Made by a program: the position numbers and the translations under genes. A stretch of DNA of 9,173 bases, from contig CAAFJI010000306.1 of the NCBI GenBank assembly GCA_900763175.1, forward strand, positions 1 through 9,173, read 5' to 3'. Shown here piece after piece: positions 1 through 5,746 of the stretch; positions within the stretch are counted from its first letter, which is position 1, and the number at the start of each line of letters is the position of its first letter. The notes under the pieces were generated by a model that had not been told where the DNA came from, made no database searches, and saw only the letters and a program-made list of their open reading frames with translations. Origin of the DNA: Lachnospiraceae bacterium. GTDB taxonomy: Bacteria > Bacillota > Clostridia > Lachnospirales > Lachnospiraceae.

Positions 1-35
1 AAAGAAAAGGGGAGATATCCTCTTTTCTTTTTTTT
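1..35 (+). terminator. Rho-independent terminator of an upstream gene
   Basis: Bases 1-13 pair with 18-30 to give a 13-bp stem with one G-U pair (10/21) around a GATA loop. A run of five more T follows at 31-35. The stem may extend to the left of the window. It ends transcription of a + strand gene lying outside the window and separates it from the AraC-led operon. Confidence 0.9.
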
Positions 36-82
36 ATGGAAGCAAAAGAGATTTTACCTATAATTTCGGCGCACCAGGAATG

Positions 83-90
83 AAACGTTT
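83..90. promoter_or_regulatory. Possible cre-like / LacI-family operator half (AAACGTTT)
   Basis: A perfect 8-base palindrome with a central CG sits 8 bases before the -35 box, inside the context TGAAACGTTTTTTG. CcpA (cre) and other LacI-family operators share a central CG flanked by A-run and T-run arms, and control of an alpha-galactosidase operon by glucose repression would make sense. The outer bases of the usual cre consensus do not match well, so this is only a candidate. Confidence 0.25.
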
Positions 91-98
91 TTTGTCTC

Positions 99-126
99 TT
101 GACAGAATAGCATATTGCTTTATTAA
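99..126 (+). promoter_or_regulatory. Sigma-A type promoter of the AraC/alpha-galactosidase operon
   Basis: A perfect -35 hexamer TTGACA (99-104) is followed after 16 bases by TATTAA (121-126). An alternative -10, TAAAAT at 124-129, would give a 19-base spacer. The surrounding DNA is AT-rich. Transcription would start around 132-136 and read into the AraC-family gene. This is the best promoter in the window. Confidence 0.65.
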
Positions 127-140
127 AATATAACAATATG
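111..140. repeat. Inverted repeat flanking the -10 region (operator candidate)
   Basis: CATATTG (111-117) and CAATATG (134-140) are exact inverted copies 16 bases apart, with the -10 element between them and the expected start site at the right arm. A protein bound here would cover the promoter core. AraC-family proteins more often bind direct repeats, so either another repressor or chance in AT-rich DNA is possible. Confidence 0.35.
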
Positions 141-326
141 TTCTTGCAAAATATGTGAAAGATGCATAAACACTTGAGAAAATATAAAATAGAAGAACAA
201 AATGATATATAGCAAAGAACATTTGGAACTGTACAAAAATGTAGCAAAAGAATACAATACAAACATCCAAAGAGCTCGATGGTGTTGTAAAAACATCACA
301 GAATCACCTGAAAAAGAGGGATTTCT

Positions 327-1208
327 ATGAAACCAGAAGATACACTTAAGCGAAACAAGTTTTATCATTGCCTTGAATACGATCATGATCAGACTGGCGA
401 TATCTGTCTGATATCCTGTGGCTTTGAACAGTGTGATAAGGGAATCCGCTATGGTTATGGTACAAAGGACTGCTATTGTCTGCATGCCGTATTGAGTGGA
501 ACTGGAACACTGCATATAAATGGACAGGTGCTGCATCCATCTGAAAATCAGATGTTCCTTCTGAAAGAAGGAGAATTTGCAGAATACACAGCTGATGAGG
601 AAGATCCGTGGAAATACTGCTGGGTCGGATTCAAAGGCGACGAAGCGAAAAGTCTGTGTGAGCAGATCGGATTCACAGATGGAATTTATTGCATTACTTC
701 CAAAACAAAAATAACGGAGTATTATGATTTGATTTATCGGATGCATGAAAAACCTGAAATGAATTATGCAAATAATCTCCGAAGAAAAGGACTGCTGCTT
801 GAATTTCTTGCTCTGGCAATAAATGGTGGTACTGGATCAGAGCAAAACCAGCCCAAGAATCGTACATCATTAGATGTATATGTGAAACTTGCAACAGAGT
901 TTATTCGACATAATTATGCTACGATTACGGTAAACGATGTGGTGGAATATGTGGGGTTTTCCAGAAGTTATTTTTCAACTTTATTTAAAAAGAAAATGGA
1001 AATATCTCTCCAGGACTATCTGATGAAATGCCGTATTGAGCGTGGAAAGGAACTTCTCGAAATAACGGATTTTTCTATTCAGGAGATTGCAGCACGTACA
1101 GGGTATGATAATCCACTGAATTTTTCTCGGGCATTTCGCCAAAATTGTGGAATCAGTCCGGTGAATTATCGTCAGAGTGTGAGAGAAAAGGAGAGGCTAA
1201 ATGAGTGA
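327..1208 (+). CDS. AraC-family transcriptional regulator with N-terminal sugar-sensing cupin
   Basis: The 293-residue protein has the layout of AraC-type sugar regulators. An N-terminal AraC-binding cupin (about 20-105) carries the typical SGTGTLHINGQ strand turn near 57-67 and a DPWKYCWVGFKG segment at 93-104. A linker follows, then a double helix-turn-helix domain from about 183. The first helix pair is near 202-222 (VEYVGFSRSYFSTLFKK) and the second near 250-272 (IQEIAARTGYDNPLNFSRAF), followed by the family's closing GISPVNYR. ATG 327 is preceded by AGAGGG with a 6-base gap. The gene is first in its operon and overlaps the alpha-galactosidase start by 8 bases. The likely role, inferred from this position and from MsmR-like regulators, is activation of alpha-galactoside use and control of its own transcript. 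The actual inducer cannot be read from the sequence. Confidence 0.93.
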   Translation: MKPEDTLKRNKFYHCLEYDHDQTGDICLISCGFEQCDKGIRYGYGTKDCYCLHAVLSGTGTLHINGQVLHPSENQMFLLKEGEFAEYTADEEDPWKYCWVGFKGDEAKSLCEQIGFTDGIYCITSKTKITEYYDLIYRMHEKPEMNYANNLRRKGLLLEFLALAINGGTGSEQNQPKNRTSLDVYVKLATEFIRHNYATITVNDVVEYVGFSRSYFSTLFKKKMEISLQDYLMKCRIERGKELLEITDFSIQEIAARTGYDNPLNFSRAFRQNCGISPVNYRQSVREKERLNE

Positions 1209-2355
1209 TCATATGATTGCGCAGACACCGCCTATGGGGTGGAATTCCTGGAATACTTTTTTTGATAAGGTCAGTGACGAGCTTCTTTGTTCAGTGGCTG
1301 ATGCAATGGTAGAACAGGGACTGGTTACGGTAGGCTATGAATATCTGATTGTGGATGATGGCTGGCTTGCCAGAGAAAGAGATGCAAATGGGAGACAGGT
1401 TCCAGATCCGGAGAAATTTCCAAGAGGAATAAAGCCTGTAATTGATTATATTCATGAAAAAGGATTAAAATTCGGTATTTATTCCTGTTGCGGTACGCAT
1501 ACATGTGGAGGATATCCAGGAAGTTTTGAACATGAATTTGAAGATGCCAGACAGTATGCCCAGTGGGGAGTGGATTATCTGAAATTTGACAATTGTTTTA
1601 GGCCAGAGACTACTCCGTCAAATGTACTTTACAGAAGAATTGCAATGGCGCTTCGGGCATCTGGAAGAGATATTCTTCTCGCAGCCTGTCAGTGGGGAAC
1701 TGAGGATGTCCACCATTGGATTCGGTCAACTGGCGCACACACGTTTCGGTCAACTGTAGATATCCAGGATGCATGGAACTCCATTCAGAAAATTGCGCTT
1801 TCACAGTTGGAACTGCAGGGCTACGGTGGACCGGACTGCTTCAACGATATGGATATGCTGGTTGTGGGAATGTATGGAAAAGGACTGAATCCGGAAACAT
1901 CCATAGGGGGCTGCACTGATGTGGAGTATCAGACGCATTTTGCTCTGTGGGCAATGATGAATTCTCCATTGATCATAGGCTGTGATGTGCGGTCTATGAC
2001 AGAGGAAACAAAGAAAATCTTAATGAATAAAGAAGTAATTGCGTTGAACCAGGATGCAGCAGGACATAGCTGTAGCAAAATTCCGGTGTATGCGAATCCA
2101 GATGTGTTTATTCTGGAGAAACCATTGGCAAACGGAGATTATGCACTTGCGTTCTTTAATTTTGGAGATGCTAAGGCAAAGGCCGTGCTGAATTTCTGGG
2201 ATATGGGACTTTCTGCTTCAGCTGGCTATGCATTTCACATCAGAGACTGTATTGCCCATGAAGATATGGGAAGTCAGAAGGAATTTCTGGCACCTGTGGT
2301 TGAACCTCACGGTTGTAAGGTGTATCGCTGTCGGCTTGTGAAAGAGGGAAAATAA
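1201..2355 (+). CDS. GH27 alpha-galactosidase, intracellular
   Basis: The 384-residue glycoside hydrolase family 27 enzyme releases terminal alpha-linked galactose from sugars such as melibiose, raffinose or galactomannan fragments. The hallmark TPPMGWNSWN lies at 9-18, near the N-terminus, and there is no signal peptide, so it should act in the cytoplasm. Visible active-site elements are the sugar-binding pair D52-D53 (VDDGW), K128 and nucleophile D130 in YLKFDNC, and R183 with acid/base D187 in RSTVDI. They are spaced as in rice and human GH27 enzymes. The fingerprint NDMDMLVVG lies at 215-223. The (beta/alpha)8 barrel spans roughly 1-290 and a C-terminal beta-sandwich follows. ATG 1201 lies inside the end of the AraC-family gene, with AAGGAG 7 bases upstream, so translation is probably coupled. 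GH27 also includes alpha-N-acetylgalactosaminidases and beta-L-arabinopyranosidases, so exact specificity is less certain than family. Confidence 0.93.
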   Translation: MSDHMIAQTPPMGWNSWNTFFDKVSDELLCSVADAMVEQGLVTVGYEYLIVDDGWLARERDANGRQVPDPEKFPRGIKPVIDYIHEKGLKFGIYSCCGTHTCGGYPGSFEHEFEDARQYAQWGVDYLKFDNCFRPETTPSNVLYRRIAMALRASGRDILLAACQWGTEDVHHWIRSTGAHTFRSTVDIQDAWNSIQKIALSQLELQGYGGPDCFNDMDMLVVGMYGKGLNPETSIGGCTDVEYQTHFALWAMMNSPLIIGCDVRSMTEETKKILMNKEVIALNQDAAGHSCSKIPVYANPDVFILEKPLANGDYALAFFNFGDAKAKAVLNFWDMGLSASAGYAFHIRDCIAHEDMGSQKEFLAPVVEPHGCKVYRCRLVKEGK

Positions 2356-2357
2356 TC

Positions 2358-2561
2358 ATGACAACTCACAGATGTTTTAAATGTGAATCTTTTTTAACTA
2401 CGGACGAGATTTCTCTGTATAGAAAGCTGATTTCTCGAAATGCCCAAAAATACCTTTGCCTGGATTGTCTGGCGGCGGGGATGTCTGTTAAAAAAGAAAA
2501 ACTGAATAATTTGATTCAATATTATTATGAATCTGGAAATTGCTCATTATTTGTAAAATAA
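2358..2561 (+). CDS. Small two-CxxC (zinc-ribbon-like) protein of unknown function
   Basis: The protein has 67 residues with CFKC at 6-9 and CLDC at 34-37, a spacing that could hold one zinc ion. Between them lies a charged, probably helical segment (DEISLYRKLISRNAQKYL). The tail ends in GNCSLF and is also probably helical. It has no signal peptide or membrane segment, so it is cytoplasmic. ATG 2358 is 2 bases after the alpha-galactosidase stop, with GAGGG 9 bases upstream, so it is a real, co-translated operon member. From memory the pattern resembles a recurrent uncharacterised clostridial family with CxxC, a DEI-L-RKL-R segment, CLxCL and a terminal GC-LF. I cannot confirm this without a search. 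Function is unknown; a zinc-dependent accessory or regulatory role in the sugar operon is only a guess. Confidence 0.85.
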   Translation: MTTHRCFKCESFLTTDEISLYRKLISRNAQKYLCLDCLAAGMSVKKEKLNNLIQYYYESGNCSLFVK

Positions 2562-2579
2562 AAATTGGAGGATACAAAA

Positions 2580-3842
2580 ATGAAAAGAAAAATTGCAGGT
2601 TTAATGGCATTAGTTATGATTTGTGGACTGACCATAGGAACTAGTACAAATGTAATGGCTGATGAAGTTTCTTTTACGATTTTTAATTCAAAAAATGAAA
2701 TTCAGGAACAGCTTGAGGCTGCCTGCGAGGTATATGGAGAGAAAAATGGCGTACATATTGAAGCTTACTATAGTAACGACCCAGTTGCTGCCCATCTGTC
2801 TGCCAGATACGCAGCAAATGATCCATATACAATGATGATGGTTGATGAAAAGGATGTATATGCTCTTGGAAGCGAGTATGGTACAGACCTGACAGATGAA
2901 AAATGGGTGAATGATACAGATTATGCTATTTCCGTTGATGGTCAGGTAAAAGGTTTTCCGGTGTGTATTGAAGCACGAGGACTTCTCTATAATGCAAATG
3001 CAATTGAGGCAATTACCGGTGAGGAATTTGTACCAGAGGACTACGCAACATTGGATGAGTTTACTGCTCTTTTGGACAAACTCGTAGAAGGTGGTATGGA
3101 GCATCCTACTGGAGTCCAGAAAGAGGACTGGTCTTTAGCTGCGCATTATTTCCAGCAGGTATATGAGCAGAGAGAGAATCCTTCCGAATTTGTAAATCAG
3201 CTGTATTCTGGCTCTGTCGATTTAATGAATGATGATAAGTTTAATTCAATTATGGATACTTTTGACACTTTGGTTAAGTACAATTATGCAGGTGATGCAG
3301 CTGCTGGTGCAGAGCGAGAGGTATCTCAGCAGATGCTTGCAGAGGGTGAAATCGCATTCCTGTTTGATGGCTGCTGGGCATGGGGAGATGTAAAAGATTT
3401 TGATTATACAGATAAGCTTGGCCAGATGCCGCTTCCGCAGAATACAGAAGATGGTTCAAATCTGAAACTTGTTGGTGGCGGTTCCAAATTCTTTATGATT
3501 GATTCTTCCGATAATACAACAGATGAACAGAGACAGGCTGCAAAAGACTTCTTGAATTGGTTGGTATATGATGAAGAGGGAAAAGCATTTATTTCAATAG
3601 ACTGCGACATGATTTCTCCATTTTCAAACAATGACTATTCTGTAGAAAATCCATTTGGCCAGAGTGTTAAAAAATATGCAGATGAAGGTCTGATGATCGG
3701 CAATTACAGCCATGATCCGGATGATCATTTGTCCATTGTAGGTGCATCTATGCAGAAATACCTTGCAGGTGTGATTGACCGTGAGGGCCTTGCTGAAGAA
3801 ATTATGAACTATTGGGCATCCACAACTCCGGTAGAAGAGTAA
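2580..3842 (+). CDS. Extracellular sugar-binding protein of an ABC importer
   Basis: The 420-residue family 1 extracellular solute-binding protein (MalE/MsmE type) should capture a sugar, probably an alpha-galactoside given its operon partner. It has a signal peptide: MKRK, a hydrophobic stretch at 6-20, and a probable signal peptidase I site after VMA at 25-27. The mature domain has the features of the family, including GFPVCIEARGLLYNANAI near 125-142 and MLAEGEIAFLFDGCWAWGD at 252-270, which matches the usual ligand-cleft aromatic segment. Cys15 sits in VMICG, which is not a proper lipobox. The chosen start ATG 2580 has GGAGG 8 bases upstream; an in-frame TTG at 2565 overlaps that site and is rejected. 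The gene lies 18 bases after the CxxC gene and is followed by a strong terminator. No permease or ATPase gene is present in the window. Confidence 0.9.
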   Translation: MKRKIAGLMALVMICGLTIGTSTNVMADEVSFTIFNSKNEIQEQLEAACEVYGEKNGVHIEAYYSNDPVAAHLSARYAANDPYTMMMVDEKDVYALGSEYGTDLTDEKWVNDTDYAISVDGQVKGFPVCIEARGLLYNANAIEAITGEEFVPEDYATLDEFTALLDKLVEGGMEHPTGVQKEDWSLAAHYFQQVYEQRENPSEFVNQLYSGSVDLMNDDKFNSIMDTFDTLVKYNYAGDAAAGAEREVSQQMLAEGEIAFLFDGCWAWGDVKDFDYTDKLGQMPLPQNTEDGSNLKLVGGGSKFFMIDSSDNTTDEQRQAAKDFLNWLVYDEEGKAFISIDCDMISPFSNNDYSVENPFGQSVKKYADEGLMIGNYSHDPDDHLSIVGASMQKYLAGVIDREGLAEEIMNYWASTTPVEE

Positions 3843-3895
3843 ATCATATAGATATTTTCTATTCTGAATTCTTATTTATTACACTTATTGGGGCT

Positions 3896-3924
3896 AGCCC
3901 GAGCAGTTACTGCTCGGGCTTTTT
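3896..3924 (+). terminator. Strong rho-independent terminator after the binding-protein gene
   Basis: AGCCCGAGCAG (3896-3906) pairs perfectly with CTGCTCGGGCT (3910-3920) across a TTA loop, and TTTT follows. The stem is 11 bp and GC-rich. It ends the AraC/alpha-galactosidase operon 53 bases after the stop codon, before any transporter permease gene appears. Confidence 0.93.
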
Positions 3925-3961
3925 GGCTTTAAAGGAAAAGTACCATAACGAAAAAAGACTC

Positions 3962-4001
3962 TTTTCTTTTTGGGCTACTTATTGTATATTAAAGAGTAGC
4001 C
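3962..4001 (+). promoter_or_regulatory. Weak promoter candidate with flanking inverted repeat, upstream of PAP2 gene
   Basis: After the terminator the PAP2 gene needs its own promoter. TATATT at 3985-3990 is a plausible -10, with a poor -35 TTTTCT at 3962-3967 and a 17-base spacer. GGCTACT (3973-3979) and AGTAGCC (3995-4001) are exact inverted copies 15 bases apart around that -10. They could be an operator or, if transcription begins further upstream, a hairpin just before the ribosome binding site. Confidence 0.25.
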
Positions 4002-4027
4002 GTAAGAATCCGGAAAGGAGTTTGGCT

Positions 4028-4705
4028 TTGAAAACGAAGAAAATTGAGTTCATAAACAGATTTGTGCCGTTGTGGGCAGTTCCTCCTCTTATTACGATAC
4101 TGGCAGTTAACTGCCTGATCTACTGGGGGAGCAGTGTACTGACGGCGAACCGGCATCATTATGATTTTACCATGGCATTTGACAGGGCAGTTCCTTTGCT
4201 GCCTGTGTTTGTGTGGATTTATATCCTGGCATTTCCCTTTTGGGCTGCCGGATATATGCTGGTTGCAAAGCGGGGAAGAGAACAGTTCTATCGGTTTGTG
4301 GCAACAGATCTGACGATTCATCTGATCTGCTTTCTTATCTTTGTGCTGATTCCTACCACGAATATCCGACCTGAGATTTCAGGAAATACATTATCTGAAA
4401 AAGTGCTGCTCCTTGTCTATTCTCTGGACGGAGGAAGCAATCCTTCCAATCTTTTTCCATCTATACACTGTTATGTGAGCTGGATGTGCTGGCGGGGAAT
4501 TGTGGGCTCTAGGGAAATACCTGTATGGTATCAGCGCTTTTCTCTTGTATTTGCGGTTTTGATCATAATATCCACCCAGGTATTGAAGCAGCATTATATT
4601 GTAGATGCCATTGTGGCACTTCTGTTGGTGGAATTTTTCTGGAGATTTTATCAGAAAAAGAACCGCCATCAGTTTATTGAGAAAATATTTAACCGAAGCA
4701 AGTAG
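4028..4705 (+). CDS. PAP2-superfamily membrane phosphatase, TTG start
   Basis: The 225-residue integral membrane protein has about six hydrophobic segments (roughly 13-33, 55-79, 94-109, 124-131, 171-184 and 190-206). Members of this superfamily remove phosphate from lipid or isoprenoid phosphates at the membrane. The signature is present but altered. RP is at 114-115 in NIRPE without the lysine seven residues before. FPSIH at 143-147 replaces PSGH with the histidine kept. S182 is followed by T183 instead of arginine, while H189 and D193 in QHYIVD are kept. This fits the Aur1-like/PAP2_3 branch rather than classical PgpB. I chose TTG 4028 because AAGGAG at 4015-4020 lies 7 bases before it; the open frame continues upstream through the terminator and has no usable ATG. 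It stands alone between two operons, and its substrate is unknown. Confidence 0.8.
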   Translation: MKTKKIEFINRFVPLWAVPPLITILAVNCLIYWGSSVLTANRHHYDFTMAFDRAVPLLPVFVWIYILAFPFWAAGYMLVAKRGREQFYRFVATDLTIHLICFLIFVLIPTTNIRPEISGNTLSEKVLLLVYSLDGGSNPSNLFPSIHCYVSWMCWRGIVGSREIPVWYQRFSLVFAVLIIISTQVLKQHYIVDAIVALLLVEFFWRFYQKKNRHQFIEKIFNRSK

Positions 4706-4736
4706 ACAGCGAAGCGGGTCGTGAATATCCATTTGC

Positions 4737-4765
4737 TTTGGGCAAAGTTGCAACAGCTGTATAAA
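4737..4765 (+). promoter_or_regulatory. Weak promoter candidate upstream of prmA
   Basis: TATAAA at 4760-4765 is a good -10, but the matching -35 at 4737-4742 (TTTGGG) is poor. The 85-base gap after the PAP2 gene also holds a 5-bp hairpin (4732-4746) and no terminator. The prmA operon may therefore be read both from here and from upstream. Confidence 0.25.
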
Positions 4766-4790
4766 GAAATTAAAAGATTGGAGAAGAAAT

Positions 4791-5744
4791 ATGAAGTGGA
4801 ATCGTTTTACCATTAAAACAAAAACGGAGGCGGAGGACGTGATCATTTCCGCACTTGACGATGTGGGGGTAGAAGGTGTTGAGATTCAGGACAAGCAGCC
4901 TCTCACAGAGACGGATAAGGAGCAGATGTTTGTAGATATTATGCCAGAGGGCCCTTCCGATGATGGAATCGCTTACCTGAACTTCTATTTGGAAGAGGAT
5001 GCAGATGTGGAAGAGGTTCTTGGCAGGGTAAAAGGCGCTCTTGAGGAAGTAAAGAACTATATGGACATTGGAGAGGGCACTATTACCAGATCCGAGACAG
5101 AGGACAAGGACTGGATTAATAACTGGAAAGAATTTTTCCATCAGTTCTACGTGGATGATATCCTCATTGTTCCATCCTGGGAAGAAGTGAAGGAGAAAGA
5201 TAAGGATAAGATGATCCTTCACATTGATCCAGGCACTGCTTTCGGTACCGGAATGCATGAGACAACCCAGCTTGTAATCCGTCAGCTGAAGAAATTTGTC
5301 ACAAAAGATACGGTAATGCTGGATGTAGGAACAGGAAGTGGTATCCTTGGCATTGTAGCACTGAAACTGGGCGCTGCTCATGTAGTAGGAACCGATCTGG
5401 ATCCATGTGCCATTCCTGCTGTAGCTGATAATAAAGAGGCAAATGGAATCAAAGATGAAACCTTTGATATGCTTATTGGAAATATTATTGACGACAAAGA
5501 AGTTCAGGATACCGTTGGATATGAGAAATATGACGTTGTAACAGCCAATATTTTGGCAGATGTACTGGTACCTCTTACACCAGTTATCGTAAATCAGATG
5601 AAAAAAGGTGCATACTACATCACTTCCGGAATTCTGGATGTAAAGGAGGATGTAGTAGTTCAGGCTGTAAAAGAGGCAGGACTTTCCCTGGTTGAGGTGA
5701 CACACCAGGGTGAATGGGTGTCTGTAACAGCAAGAAAGGACTGA
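4791..5744 (+). CDS. prmA: Ribosomal protein L11 methyltransferase
   Basis: PrmA uses S-adenosylmethionine to trimethylate lysines and the N-terminus of ribosomal protein L11. The 317-residue length is normal for the longer Gram-positive versions. An N-terminal L11-recognition domain (about 1-95) is followed by the conserved DWINNWKEFF near 107-116. The family hallmark DPGTAFGTGMHETT is at 146-159, the SAM-binding loop DVGTGSGILG at 178-187, the acidic TDLDP at 201-205, and the catalytic-domain motif NILADVL at 253-259. ATG 4791 has GGAG 7 bases upstream. The stop lies 2 bases before rsmE, so the two are co-translated. Loss of prmA is usually tolerated in bacteria, so it is a fine-tuning gene. 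I see no missing motif. Confidence 0.96.
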   Translation: MKWNRFTIKTKTEAEDVIISALDDVGVEGVEIQDKQPLTETDKEQMFVDIMPEGPSDDGIAYLNFYLEEDADVEEVLGRVKGALEEVKNYMDIGEGTITRSETEDKDWINNWKEFFHQFYVDDILIVPSWEEVKEKDKDKMILHIDPGTAFGTGMHETTQLVIRQLKKFVTKDTVMLDVGTGSGILGIVALKLGAAHVVGTDLDPCAIPAVADNKEANGIKDETFDMLIGNIIDDKEVQDTVGYEKYDVVTANILADVLVPLTPVIVNQMKKGAYYITSGILDVKEDVVVQAVKEAGLSLVEVTHQGEWVSVTARKD

Positions 5745-5746
5745 TC

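Larger units (their letters stand above)
36..326 (+). other. Intergenic leader upstream of the AraC-family gene
   Basis: This 291-base, A-rich stretch holds no convincing gene. It contains the promoter (99-126), an AAACGTTT palindrome (83-90) and an inverted repeat around the -10 region (111-117 and 134-140). If transcription starts near 133, a leader of about 190 bases remains before the start codon. Within that leader the only structure I see is a weak hairpin at 282-299, with 7-base arms, one T-T mismatch and an AAAA loop. I recognise no riboswitch. Confidence 0.6.

Noticed and set aside
36..83. 15-codon open frame starting ATG right after the first terminator
   Set aside because: The bases before it are the T-tract, with no ribosome binding site, and it lies upstream of the likely promoter.
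123..746. Long minus-strand open frame opposite the leader and AraC-family gene, with hydrophobic translation
   Set aside because: It overlaps a clear AraC-family gene; the hydrophobic look comes from A-rich DNA read in antisense. There is no family motif.
3891..3900. GGGCTAGCCC palindrome overlapping the terminator's left arm, considered as an anti-terminator
   Set aside because: The two halves are adjacent with no loop, so they cannot fold as a hairpin, and no leader peptide or ligand-binding structure is nearby.
3812..4027. Upstream extension of the PAP2 frame back into the binding-protein gene
   Set aside because: It would run through the strong terminator at 3896-3924 and add residues unlike the family; the AAGGAG site points to TTG 4028.
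4732..4760. Short hairpin (TTTGC/GCAAA) and ACAGCTGT palindrome before prmA
   Set aside because: A 5-bp stem and an 8-base palindrome are expected by chance; no T-run or known motif goes with them.
4770..5705. 311-codon minus-strand open frame opposite prmA
   Set aside because: prmA on the other strand carries all its family motifs; the antisense product resembles nothing and has no suitable ribosome binding site.
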